A DNA stretch of 64,000 bases from Yoonia sp035117555 (lineage in GTDB: Bacteria; Pseudomonadota; Alphaproteobacteria; Rhodobacterales; Rhodobacteraceae). Under the pieces are notes generated by a model that saw nothing but the letters and a program-made list of their open reading frames with translations, was not told the DNA's origin and did no database searches. Shown here one piece after another: positions 8,368 to 16,585 of this stretch. The stretch's first letter is position 1. Every line of letters begins with the position of its first letter. A program made the translations under genes and the position numbers. The DNA lies in NCBI RefSeq assembly GCF_035117555.1, contig NZ_JAYKPK010000011.1:73340-137339 (forward strand). Reading direction: 5' to 3'.

Positions 8368-9009
8368 ATGGCCGACGCATCGCATGCCGAGTTGATGGAT
8401 CAGACCTATCGCTATCAGCGGCGCATCTATGACGCGACGCGGGCGTTTTATCTGCTGGGACGGGATCATCTGATCGCACATCTGGACCCGCCCAAAGGCG
8501 GAAAGGTGCTGGAAATCGCCTGCGGCACCGGGCGCAATCTTGACCATATCGCGCGGCGCTACCCGGACAGCGTGTTATACGGGCTGGATATTTCAGAAGA
8601 GATGCTGCGCAGTGCGCGCGCCAAACTGGGTGACCGCGCGGTGTTGGCGCAGGGCGATGCCTGTCATTTCGACCCAAACCTGCTGTTCGGCGTGGCACAA
8701 TTTGACCGGATCATCTTTTCCTACAGCCTGTCGATGATCCCCGACTGGACCGGTGCCTTGGCGCAAGCGTTGCAGCATCTGGCCCCGGGTGGCAGCCTGC
8801 ATCTGGTGGATTTCGGTCGCCAGCACCGGCTGCCCGGTCTGGCAAAGCGGGGACTGAATGCGTGGCTGGCGCGGTTCCATGTCAGCCCGCGCCACGATCT
8901 GCCGCAGATCGTGGCGGATCTGACGGCGCGCCACGGGCTGACCCTGCAAGTCACCGACCTGCATGGCAGCTATGCCCAACACGCGGTGCTGGGCCCGCGC
9001 AAAGCATAG
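8368..9009 (+). CDS. btaB: BtaB, diacylglycerylhomoserine N-methyltransferase
   Basis: SAM-dependent methyltransferase that trimethylates diacylglycerylhomoserine to the betaine lipid DGTS. Length is 213 residues. The class I motif VLEIACGTGRNLDHIA lies near residues 41-56, followed by YGLDISEEML (motif II region) and a later LHLVDFG. Its place three bases after btaA fixes the assignment. It is the last gene of the plcP-btaA-btaB operon and meets a convergent Nudix gene 22 bp beyond its stop. Confidence 0.92.
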   Translation: MADASHAELMDQTYRYQRRIYDATRAFYLLGRDHLIAHLDPPKGGKVLEIACGTGRNLDHIARRYPDSVLYGLDISEEMLRSARAKLGDRAVLAQGDACHFDPNLLFGVAQFDRIIFSYSLSMIPDWTGALAQALQHLAPGGSLHLVDFGRQHRLPGLAKRGLNAWLARFHVSPRHDLPQIVADLTARHGLTLQVTDLHGSYAQHAVLGPRKA

Positions 9010-9031
9010 GACCAGAGGCCGCCGACAAACC

Positions 9032-9805
9032 TTATACCGGCACGGCGGCAGGATGCCGGGCTATCAGATCCCGCAGGATCAGATAGGAGCTGAACTTGAA
9101 CTGATCTGGATCGTTCAGCAGGGCTTTGAGGTCGGGCAACGGCAGTCTTGCACTTTCCTCGATCTCGCCATCATGGCAGATTGCGCGGAAATCTTCGGGC
9201 AGGGTGAGGTCGTAGATCACCAGCAATTCCTGATGAAAACCACGATCAGACACATATTGCACCGCCATATCGCCGACCCGGCGCAACTGCGCCAGATTCT
9301 GCGGTCTGATCCCCGCCTCTTCCCAGCCTTCTTTTTCGGCAGTCTGCGCGATGCTGTATCCGACGGCCCGCCCGCCCGCGATCAGCGTGTCCCAGCGTCC
9401 GGGGTTCGAGGGTGCCTGCCGCGCGCGTCTGGATATCCAGACCAGCGGGCCGCTGCCGCCCGCCGTTTCGACCAGCCCGTTGATATGCACCTTTTGCGCC
9501 CAGAACCCCAGAATGCGCAGCGCGGACCGGTCCAACTGCGCGACCTCGGCCCCTTGCGGACCCATGGTGACAGGCATCTGTTCATGCCGTGGCGGTTCGA
9601 TCCAGCGCTGGCGGAACAATTCCTCGCGGATATCCTCCAGCCGGGTGGTCGGATCACCGGCGTGCAGGCTCAGGCGCGCGGTGTCGGCCAGCAAGCCGCG
9701 CCGCAGCAAATGGTCGGCGACCGGCATATTCACCGCACCCAAAGGGTCGGGATGGTCGGGAAAATGTAAAGGCCGGAACGCGGTTGCACGATGGTCGGGC
9801 ATCAT
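9032..9805 (-). CDS. Nudix hydrolase, DUF4743 type
   Basis: Probable nucleotide-diphosphate hydrolase of the DUF4743/thiamin-pyrophosphokinase-associated Nudix type. The N-terminal 110 residues form the family lead domain (PVTMGPQGAEVAQLDRSAL). The Nudix box GGRAVGYSIAQTAEKEGWEE keeps the catalytic KEGWEE glutamates, but the first glutamate is tyrosine and the arginine is lysine. The start is uncertain: 9814, 9805 and 9802 are all ATG, and a GGAG sits best for 9805. It follows the ABC ATPase gene by 27 bp on the same strand and may be its last operon member. The substrate is unknown. Confidence 0.75.
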   Translation of the reverse strand: MMPDHRATAFRPLHFPDHPDPLGAVNMPVADHLLRRGLLADTARLSLHAGDPTTRLEDIREELFRQRWIEPPRHEQMPVTMGPQGAEVAQLDRSALRILGFWAQKVHINGLVETAGGSGPLVWISRRARQAPSNPGRWDTLIAGGRAVGYSIAQTAEKEGWEEAGIRPQNLAQLRRVGDMAVQYVSDRGFHQELLVIYDLTLPEDFRAICHDGEIEESARLPLPDLKALLNDPDQFKFSSYLILRDLIARHPAAVPV

Positions 9806-9832
9806 TGGTGGCATATCTCCGAAGGTCGTCTA

Positions 9833-10912
9833 TCAAGGCTGGGCGAAAATAACGGCGGCATCGCGGGGGAACCAGATATCGACCTGTGCGCCCTCGGCCA
9901 GCCGTTGCGGTGACATCAGGGCCAATGTTGCGTCCCCTGCCAGACCAAGGTCCAGCGTCACGCGCCAGTCGCGCCCTTCGAACAGGCAGCGGCGCACATG
10001 GCCGGTCAGGCGGTTTTCGGCAGCGCGGTCCGATGCCTTGCCCAAACTGATGCTGCCCGGATGCAGCATGACATTGACCGCATCGCCGGGTTGCGCCTCG
10101 CCAGCCAAGGCAGACCGCGGAAGGGTCACTGGCTGGCCGGCAATGGCCACCACAATGTCGGCCGGATCGGGCGCGGCCAGTAACCGCCCCGGCATCCGCG
10201 TGTCATAGCCCGCCAGCGTGGCGATCCAGGCAGACCGTGGCCGCGCGAACAAATCCTGCGGCGGGCCCGATTGTTCGATCTCGCCGGTGCGCATGACGAC
10301 CAGCAGGTCGGCGAAGGAACAGGCCTCCAGCGGGTCATGGGTGACGTAGAGCACGGTCTTGCCGACGCGGGCAAAGAGATCGGCAAATTCCATCCGCATA
10401 TCGAGCCGCAGTTGCACATCAAGGTTTGACAAAGGTTCATCCAGCAACAGCAGGTCCGGGTCCGTGGCCAAGGCGCGCGCAATCGCCACGCGCTGTTGCT
10501 GTCCGCCTGAAATCTGTGACGGCAGCCGGTCCGCCAATGCCGTGATCTGCATCTGGTCAAGGAGCGCTGCGACCCGCGCGTCACGTTCGGCGCGGGTCAG
10601 ATGCGTCAGCCCATAGCCCACGATCTGCGCCACCCGCATATGCGGCCACAGCGCGTAATCCTGAAACACCATGTTCAACCGCCGTTTGCGCGCCTCCAGC
10701 GCCCAGCCGGGGCCGGACAGTTCCGTGCCCGCCAAGACGATCCGCCCCGCATCGGGCATATCAAGCCCCGCGACCAGCCGCAGGATCGTCGATTTGCCGC
10801 AGCCCGACGGGCCGACGATGCAGGCGACCTGCCCTTCCGGCACCGTGAGCGAGACGCCGTTCAGCACTGTCTGGCCGTTGAATGCGCGGGTCAGCCCGTC
10901 AAGTGTCAGCAT
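9833..10912 (-). CDS. ABC transporter ATP-binding protein, Fe(III)/FbpC type
   Basis: Nucleotide-binding subunit of the importer encoded just upstream. Walker A is GPSGCGKST near residue 34, the Q-loop is in MVFQDYALWPHMRV, the signature is ISGGQQQRVAIARAL and Walker B is LLLLDEPLSNLD. A C-terminal TOBE-like domain (about residues 240-359) is typical for CUT1/FbpC/PotA-type subunits. The 359-residue length is normal. The start overlaps the permease gene by 14 bp. Substrate class is inferred from the partners and is ferric iron or a related oxyanion or phosphonate. Confidence 0.85.
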   Translation of the reverse strand: MLTLDGLTRAFNGQTVLNGVSLTVPEGQVACIVGPSGCGKSTILRLVAGLDMPDAGRIVLAGTELSGPGWALEARKRRLNMVFQDYALWPHMRVAQIVGYGLTHLTRAERDARVAALLDQMQITALADRLPSQISGGQQQRVAIARALATDPDLLLLDEPLSNLDVQLRLDMRMEFADLFARVGKTVLYVTHDPLEACSFADLLVVMRTGEIEQSGPPQDLFARPRSAWIATLAGYDTRMPGRLLAAPDPADIVVAIAGQPVTLPRSALAGEAQPGDAVNVMLHPGSISLGKASDRAAENRLTGHVRRCLFEGRDWRVTLDLGLAGDATLALMSPQRLAEGAQVDIWFPRDAAVIFAQP

Positions 10913-12668
10913 CGGTTGTTCCTTTCGGGGTTTCTGTCTGGATCAGGCGGCGTAGCACAAAGCGGGCGGCGGCGCTGATCCCTGCGATGATCGCCACAGT
11001 GAGTCCGCCCGCCAGCAAGGTCGCGGCGGTGGCGGCGCCGAACTCACCTTGTTCAAAGGCGCGGTTGACATAGACTGGCAGCACGTCAAGCCGGGGTGGC
11101 CGCAGGATCGAGTTGATCGCAAGGTCGAACATCGCCGCACCAAAGGCGGTCAGCGTGGCCGAGACGAGCGCCGCCGCGATCAAGGGCACGACAATCGTGG
11201 CGATCCGCCGCCCCAGACCCGCGCCTTGCAGGGCAGCGGCCTGCAGCATCGTGGCGGGCACCTGCGCCATGGCCCCCAACAGAACCCGCACGGCGATGGG
11301 CACCGCACCGGCGATCCCGGCCAGCACAAGGATGAACGGATGGCCGTAAAGCGACAGCCCGGCCCGGTCCATCAAGGGCGCGTTCCAGATGAAGATATAG
11401 CCGATCCCCAGCACCACGCCCGGCACCGCAAGGCTGAGCGTGCAGGTCAGGTCAATCAGCCGGTTCAGCCGGAAGCCCGAGAAGGTCATTACATAGGCTG
11501 CGGCGGCGGCGATGATGCCAGACCCGATGGCGGCCTGCGCGGCAATCACGGTCGAACTGCGCAAGGCCGACAGAAAGGCACCGCCGGTGTCGAGCACATA
11601 GGCGTAATGCCGCAGGGTCAGGTTATCCCAACTGATCCCTTGTGAAATCCGGTCGGTGAAAGACACCATGACGCTGGCCCCGATGGGAATGATCAACGCC
11701 AGCAACAGCGCGATCAAGGCGATCCCATTGGGCAGCAACGCAGTATTGCGCGCCGACATGGGTGCCAGTTTCGCCTTGCCCCCCAGAAAATCATAGCGGC
11801 GCCGTCGCAGGACGCGGAAATAGGCCATCACTGCCAGCAGCATGATCGCGGTGACGTAGAATGCCATCACCCCTGCCAGATCGAACCGGATCGGTGATTG
11901 GTTGATCGCCACATAAATCGCATAGGTCAGGGTCGGAAAGCGGTAGGTCGTGGCCAAGGCCGCAGGCAGGCCGAAATCGCCCAACACGTCGATAAAGATC
12001 AGCAAGGCCCCCGACAGCACGGCAGGCAGCAGCATCGGCAGGCGCACTGTCCACAAGACCCGCAGCGGCCCGGCACCGTTCAGCCTTGCGGCATGGGTAT
12101 AATCATCCATCCGCCATTGCAGCGCGGCAGAGACCGTCAGATAGGCGAAGGGAAAGGATTTCAGACTCATCACAACCGCAAGGCCCCAGGGGTTGAACAC
12201 CAGATCGGGGACGAAGCCGAGCCCGAACCATTGGTTCGCAAGACCACCCCGGCTGGCGAACAGGATCCAGCCTTGGGCAAGAATGAAAGACGGCAGGATG
12301 ATGATCGCCCAGGCAGCGATATCCAGCACCGGACCCAGCGCCAGTCGCGAATTATGGCGCAGGATTGCCAGACCGCTGCCCATCAGCCCGCCGATCACGG
12401 CAGCGATTGAGGCCAGAAACAGCGAATTCCACAAGGCGCGCCGCCAAAGCGGACGTTCGAAGATTTCCAGCAAGCCACCAAAACCGATGCCCCGGCTTTG
12501 GCCGGAAAAAGCGCCCGGCATGAAAGCCTGCAGCAAAACAGCGGCCATCGGGGCCAGAACCAGAATAACCAGCACCAGCACGACAGAAATGCCGAGCCAA
12601 TCTTCGGGCAGCAGGCGGTGGCGTGGCCGACGATCAGCGGTGGTCGGGGCGGCAGATGTAAGGGTCAT
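10899..12668 (-). CDS. ABC transporter permease, fused FbpB-type double permease
   Basis: Inner-membrane subunit carrying two permease halves in one chain (589 residues). The first transmembrane segment lies near residues 25-50. The first half has the EAA-like loop around AARLNGAGPLRVLWTVRLP, the second the loop around AAALQGAGLGRRIATIVVP. Such two-domain permeases are typical of ferric-iron (FbpB/AfuB) importers. I prefer the ATG at 12668 (AGGA upstream) to the TTG six codons earlier. It follows the binding-protein gene after a 73-bp gap that holds a strong hairpin. Confidence 0.85.
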   Translation of the reverse strand: MTLTSAAPTTADRRPRHRLLPEDWLGISVVLVLVILVLAPMAAVLLQAFMPGAFSGQSRGIGFGGLLEIFERPLWRRALWNSLFLASIAAVIGGLMGSGLAILRHNSRLALGPVLDIAAWAIIILPSFILAQGWILFASRGGLANQWFGLGFVPDLVFNPWGLAVVMSLKSFPFAYLTVSAALQWRMDDYTHAARLNGAGPLRVLWTVRLPMLLPAVLSGALLIFIDVLGDFGLPAALATTYRFPTLTYAIYVAINQSPIRFDLAGVMAFYVTAIMLLAVMAYFRVLRRRRYDFLGGKAKLAPMSARNTALLPNGIALIALLLALIIPIGASVMVSFTDRISQGISWDNLTLRHYAYVLDTGGAFLSALRSSTVIAAQAAIGSGIIAAAAAYVMTFSGFRLNRLIDLTCTLSLAVPGVVLGIGYIFIWNAPLMDRAGLSLYGHPFILVLAGIAGAVPIAVRVLLGAMAQVPATMLQAAALQGAGLGRRIATIVVPLIAAALVSATLTAFGAAMFDLAINSILRPPRLDVLPVYVNRAFEQGEFGAATAATLLAGGLTVAIIAGISAAARFVLRRLIQTETPKGTTDADT

Positions 12669-12696
12669 GGCAGAATCCTGCGACAAGCTGAGGCAA

Positions 12697-12720
12697 GGAT
12701 GGCCGGTCGCCCGGCCATCC
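12697..12720 (-). terminator. hairpin between binding-protein and permease genes
   Basis: GGATGGCCGG and CCGGCCATCC form a 10-bp perfect stem with a TCGC loop, 21 bp beyond the binding-protein stop codon. There is no T-run, so it probably stabilises the binding-protein message or partly attenuates the downstream permease and ATPase genes. Confidence 0.6.
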
Positions 12721-12741
12721 GCTGAAAGCCCGTGATGAGCC

Positions 12742-13764
12742 TTAGTTCAGCGCCTGATCGGCGAACCAGGTCTTGATGTCGGCTTCATGTTCGACGGCAA
12801 AATCATCCGAGGCGACAAGGTAACGTTGCCCCTCTGGCGGGCCATCGGGCCGACGTACGGCACCTGTGACAGTCGGTTCAAACTTGCCGTCCGACGGGAT
12901 CGCTGCGGCCAGATGGCTTTGCGTGTCGGGTTCCAGCAGCCAGTCAACGAAGGCTTTCGCCGCTTCTGGCCGCGCTGTGCTGGCGCTGATGCCGACACCG
13001 CGCACTACGCCGGGCGCGCCATCTTCGGGCCAGACGACGCTGACCGGCACTTCGCCTTCGGCCATCACCGTATAGGCGACCTGCGAGGTGATCAGCGCCA
13101 GCGAGATATCGCCCGAGGCCAAGGCAGCGCCTGTCGGCCCGTTGGTGCGGAACACCCGCATGCCATTTTCAAAGAAGCTGGTGAACAGATCGCGCGCGCC
13201 TTGATCACCCAGTTCTTCAAAGAATTGCGCGACGCAAGGATAGGCCGGGGCCGCGACTGCCGGATCGGCCATACCGAATTGCCCGTTGAAACGCGGATCG
13301 GCCAGATCGGCAAAAGCGGTTGGCGGTGTCTCGACCAGATCGGTCCGGTAAAGCATCACGCAGGAGGCGGCGAGACCAATGGGGAACCATGACCGGTTTT
13401 CGGGCAGATAGGTCTGACCGATCTCGTTGAGGTTGCCGAGATTGGCAGGTTCCACCCCGCGCAGCAAAGCCTCTTGCTGGTCGAGCATGTGGAAGGTGTA
13501 GGAGCCGTTGAAGATCAGCACATCCCATTGCGGGTTGGCGGCTTCGGCGGCGATCCGGGCGAGGATTTCACCACCCGACATCTGCACGACATCAACCTCG
13601 CGGCCGGTGTCGGCCTCGAAACGGTCGGTGATCGCGCCTTCGAAATCATTGGTATAAAGCACAAGCGGGCCTGCCGCATCCTGTGCTGCCACGGGCAGGG
13701 CAAGAGCGGTGGCAGTGGTCAGGGCTGCCGTGCCGAGAACTGTCTGGAAAGGGGTCATGGGCAT
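12742..13764 (-). CDS. periplasmic binding protein of the Fe(III)-type ABC importer
   Basis: Extracellular solute-binding protein, 340 residues from the ATG at 13764 (a second ATG follows two codons later). The signal peptide runs through LGTAALTTATALALPVAAQDA. The mature start LVLYTNDFEGAITDRFEADTG and the phrase WDVLIFNG are typical of AfuA/FbpA-like and 2-aminoethylphosphonate-type binding proteins, so the ligand is uncertain. No stop codon separates it from the LysR frame upstream. Because the signal peptide is intact and would be internal in a fusion, I take this as an independent translation start. It is followed by a hairpin and then the permease gene. Confidence 0.82.
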   Translation of the reverse strand: MPMTPFQTVLGTAALTTATALALPVAAQDAAGPLVLYTNDFEGAITDRFEADTGREVDVVQMSGGEILARIAAEAANPQWDVLIFNGSYTFHMLDQQEALLRGVEPANLGNLNEIGQTYLPENRSWFPIGLAASCVMLYRTDLVETPPTAFADLADPRFNGQFGMADPAVAAPAYPCVAQFFEELGDQGARDLFTSFFENGMRVFRTNGPTGAALASGDISLALITSQVAYTVMAEGEVPVSVVWPEDGAPGVVRGVGISASTARPEAAKAFVDWLLEPDTQSHLAAAIPSDGKFEPTVTGAVRRPDGPPEGQRYLVASDDFAVEHEADIKTWFADQALN

Positions 13765-14811
13765 GTCACTTTCGGTACTGTTGCTGGATGGCGCAGGGCC
13801 GTGTGACCCCGGGCGCATCTGTGGGCTAAGCCGCCCATGCGTCAGTTTTGTAACAACGCCCGGAGGCAATTCCGGAACATGCGGTTCCTGTTTCGGAACC
13901 TGTTGACCGAGCGAAAGAATATCAGATTTCACCTGCAAGGCGATCTGATCGGCACAATAGCGCAGGGTGGCGTTCATGTTTTGCCGGGATGGTGTCAGCA
14001 GGGTGACGGCCACGGCAGGACCCGTCCAGTCAGGCAACAGGCGGCGCAACGCCCCGCTTGCCAGCGCGTCACGGGCGACGAATTCCGGGACCAATACCAG
14101 ACCCTGAGCCTCCAGCCCGGCCTGCACCAGCACCGCCGCATTGGCTGTGATCAGCCGTGGCGGGGTGGTCAGCATTTCAACCTGTCCGGCTGCATTTGAC
14201 AACAGCCCGGTTTCGGGGCGGGCATCGATTCCGTAAGCCAGCAGATCATGTGCCGCCACATCGGCGGGGGCGAGTGGCGTGCCATATTTGACCAGATAGG
14301 CCGGTGCGGCAACAAGGATCAGCGGATTGCGGCAGATCCGCCGCTGGATCAGCGCGCTGTCACGCAGGCTCCAGGCATGGGCGCGCAGCAACAGATCGCT
14401 GGGGTCGCTGACCGGGTCGGGGTCACGCTCGGACACGTCGAGCGTGAAGGACAGGCGCGGATGCGGCCCGGTCAGCGCCGTCAGATAGTACGGCAGGCGC
14501 GCCGCGATCAAGGAGGTCGCGCTGAGCATGACCTGACCCGCGATATCCTGCCGGGCGCGCAGCAGCCGGTCTTCGGCGTCGCGGGCGGCCTGCACGACCC
14601 GCAGGCCGAGATCATAGGCGTCCTGCCCGGCGGGTGTCAGTGTAAACGCCTCGCCGCTGCGGATGATCAGACGGGTTTTGAGCTGCGCTTCCAATCCGGC
14701 CAGACGGCGGCTCATCGTGGATTTTGGCAGGTTCAGCGCGCGCCCGGCTTTCAGGATGCCCTGATGTTCGACGATGGCCACAAACAGCCGCAGGTCGTTC
14801 AGATCAAGCAT
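13765..14811 (-). CDS. LysR-type regulator whose frame runs without a stop into the binding-protein gene
   Basis: Transcriptional regulator with an N-terminal winged HTH (MLDLNDLRLFVAIVEHQG, then LPKSTMSRRLAGLEAQLKT at about 26-44) and an effector domain to about residue 300 (ending near DQIALQVKSDILSL). The ATG at 14811 has a GGAAGGGGA just upstream. After the regular LysR end the frame continues through about 45 proline-rich residues and enters the ATG of the periplasmic binding protein, with no stop codon. The end coordinate is therefore the last codon before that ATG, not a true stop. It may control the ABC operon and perhaps the divergent TAXI operon. Confidence 0.75.
13870..13900. repeat. 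clustered GGAAC/GTTCC inverted repeats between LysR and SBP genes
   Basis: TTCCGGAA (13870-13877) is followed by GGTTCC (13883-13888) and GGAACC (13895-13900), so overlapping hairpins can form. The stretch lies in the proline-rich linker between the LysR domain and the binding-protein start. It could be a regulator site or an RNA structure affecting the downstream start. Confidence 0.4.
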
Positions 14812-15128
14812 GCGGTCCCCTTCCGTCCGTCGTACCGTCCACAGGTCCGATCTGCGCCACGCCCATCCTGCCATTGGTCGGTGATGTCGCGCAATGATCC
14901 GCGCGGTTAGCGGGCGGACGTAACGCCGGCATGACAGCAGGCGGATTTTCCGGACCATTGCGCGGCTGCGCCTGCCATGCTGCCGGCCATACTGGGGGGT
15001 GATTCCGCCAAGGTCGCATTTTTATTGCAAGACCCATCCACTTTTGGTTTCAAATGCCGCAGTATGATCAGGTTGCGGCGTGACACAGGCCACGCCTTGC
15101 GACCAAATGTCTATAATGGGAGGACAAT
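14812..15128. other. divergent intergenic region, LysR gene / TAXI TRAP operon
   Basis: This 317-bp stretch contains no gene I can support; an in-frame extension of the LysR gene to 14958 is arginine-rich and unlike the family. It must hold the promoters of both directions. A GGGAGGA (15118-15124) serves the TAXI gene. I see no promoter box I would defend, although a TATGAT occurs at 15063-15068. Confidence 0.5.
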
Positions 15129-16115
15129 ATGCTACATCACAAACTTCAGGGCCCGAAGGGTCTGATCGGATCAGCGGCGCTGATCGCCATGAGTTTTGCC
15201 GCGCCCGCAGTGGCGCAAGAGCAGCTGTCGATCGCCACCGGCGGCACCGGCGGTGTTTATTATCCGATCGGCGGCGGTCTGGCCGAGATCATCAACAACA
15301 ATGTCGAAGGCTATTCGGCGACCGCTGAAGTCACCGGCGCCTCGGTCGAGAATATGGGCTTGATCGCGACAGGTGATGCGGATCTTGCGATCGCGCTGGC
15401 CGATACGGTGTTGCAGGCCTATACCGGCACCGGCCCGTTCGACGGGCAGCAATTGCCGATGGTGCGCGGCCTTGCATCCGTTTACGCGAATATGGTGCAG
15501 ATCGTTGCGCTGGAAAGCAGCGGCATCACATCGCTGTCTGATATCGTCGGCAAGCGCGTGTCAATCGGTGCGCCGGGTTCCGGGACCGAGGTCAATACCG
15601 CCGCGATCCTGCAATCCAACGGCATCACCTATGATGATATCGACGAACAGCGCCTGAACTTCAACGAAACCGCCGATGCATTGAGCAATGGCGATATCGA
15701 TGTGGGCTTTTGGTCTGTCGGCGCGCCGACCTCGTCGATCCTGAACCTTGCGACGACGCAGGATATTGTCATGATCACCTTGACCGAGGAAGAACTGGCC
15801 AATGCGATGGAGGCTGATCCGACTTTCGCGCTGACCACCCTGCCCGGCGGCAGCTATACCGGTGTGGATGAAGACACCGCCGTTCTGGCCATTCCCAATG
15901 TGCTGACAGTGTCATCCGAGATGTCCGATGATCTGGCTTATGCGCTGACCAAGGCGATGTTCGACAACATCGCCGATCTGCAAGCGGTGCATCCGGCGGC
16001 GAATGAAACCACGGTTGAATTCACCATGACAGCAACACCTGTGCCGCTGCATCCCGGCGCTGTGCGTTACTACGAAGAAGCAGGGGCCGAAATCCCGGAC
16101 CGTCTGCTGCAATGA
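15129..16115 (+). CDS. TAXI-family TRAP transporter solute-binding protein
   Basis: Periplasmic binding subunit of a TAXI-type TRAP transporter, 328 residues. A signal peptide (GSAALIAMSFAAPAVAQEQ) precedes the family hallmark LSIATGGTGGVYYPIGGGLAEIIN. Further conserved parts are ATGDADLAIALADT and VGKRVSIGAPGSGTEVN. The ATG has a strong GGGAGGA upstream. The stop overlaps the DUF1850 gene by 4 bp, which in turn overlaps the permease gene, so this is a complete TAXI operon. The ligand is not predictable; characterised TAXI systems take up glutamate or other carboxylates. Confidence 0.92.
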   Translation: MLHHKLQGPKGLIGSAALIAMSFAAPAVAQEQLSIATGGTGGVYYPIGGGLAEIINNNVEGYSATAEVTGASVENMGLIATGDADLAIALADTVLQAYTGTGPFDGQQLPMVRGLASVYANMVQIVALESSGITSLSDIVGKRVSIGAPGSGTEVNTAAILQSNGITYDDIDEQRLNFNETADALSNGDIDVGFWSVGAPTSSILNLATTQDIVMITLTEEELANAMEADPTFALTTLPGGSYTGVDEDTAVLAIPNVLTVSSEMSDDLAYALTKAMFDNIADLQAVHPAANETTVEFTMTATPVPLHPGAVRYYEEAGAEIPDRLLQ

Positions 16116-16585
16116 TCCTGAGGATTGGAGGAGGGCTTTGCGCCCTCCTTCTTTTTCTGGCACCTGTTTCCGCGATGGCCGATGCGCTGATCGCGACGCG
16201 TGATGACGGCAGCGAAATTGCACGCTTTTCGGTCCCGGAAGGCAGCGGCTGGTGCGTCTTGTGGCATCATTCCGTGCGCGGCTTTGAGGTGTCGGATTGT
16301 TATGAGAACCGGGATGGCGCTATGGTGCTGGTCTGGGCGCATCTGCCGGATTTTGCGGCGGGGCTGGATCACATCCCCGGTCGCGGGCGGCAGGTGTCAG
16401 ATGGGCAGGGTGGCTATTTCATCCTTGATATTGACGAAAGCGTCATCGGGAATGCCTATGTGCTGCGCCCCGGTGCCGGGGCAGTTGATCACCGGCTTCG
16501 GGTGGGGGATGATGTCATCTCTCTCTCGGCAGTAGCGGCGCGCGAACGCGTCACGATTACTTTGACAGGGAACACCGATAAATGA
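16112..16585 (+). CDS. DUF1850 protein of a TAXI TRAP operon
   Basis: Small exported protein (157 residues) found almost only with TAXI TRAP transporters; its function is not known. The N-terminal signal segment GGGLCALLLFLAPVSAMA is followed by the family pattern WCVLWHHSVRGFEVSDCYE and LPDFAAGLDHIPGRG. Overlaps of 4 bp on both sides (SBP and permease) indicate translational coupling. The codons of its signal peptide coincide with a terminator-like hairpin at 16130-16148. Confidence 0.85.
   Translation: MILRIGGGLCALLLFLAPVSAMADALIATRDDGSEIARFSVPEGSGWCVLWHHSVRGFEVSDCYENRDGAMVLVWAHLPDFAAGLDHIPGRGRQVSDGQGGYFILDIDESVIGNAYVLRPGAGAVDHRLRVGDDVISLSAVAARERVTITLTGNTDK
16130..16155 (+). terminator. 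terminator-like hairpin inside the start of the DUF1850 gene
   Basis: GGAGGGC (16130-16136) and GCCCTCC (16142-16148) form a 7-bp stem (8 with the flanking A-T pair) with loop TTTGC. It is followed by TTCTTTTTC, a classic intrinsic-terminator layout. It lies just after the binding-protein stop and within the first codons of the DUF1850 gene, so ribosomes starting that gene would melt it. Confidence 0.65.

Noticed and set aside
7063..8547. 494-codon minus-strand open frame across btaA
   Set aside because: It is antisense to BtaA, whose motifs are unambiguous; the antisense protein is Arg/Gln-rich with no family features.
12742..14958. One 738-residue LysR-SBP fusion protein
   Set aside because: An intact signal peptide lies in the middle, so a functional single chain is unlikely. 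I annotate two genes and report the missing stop separately.
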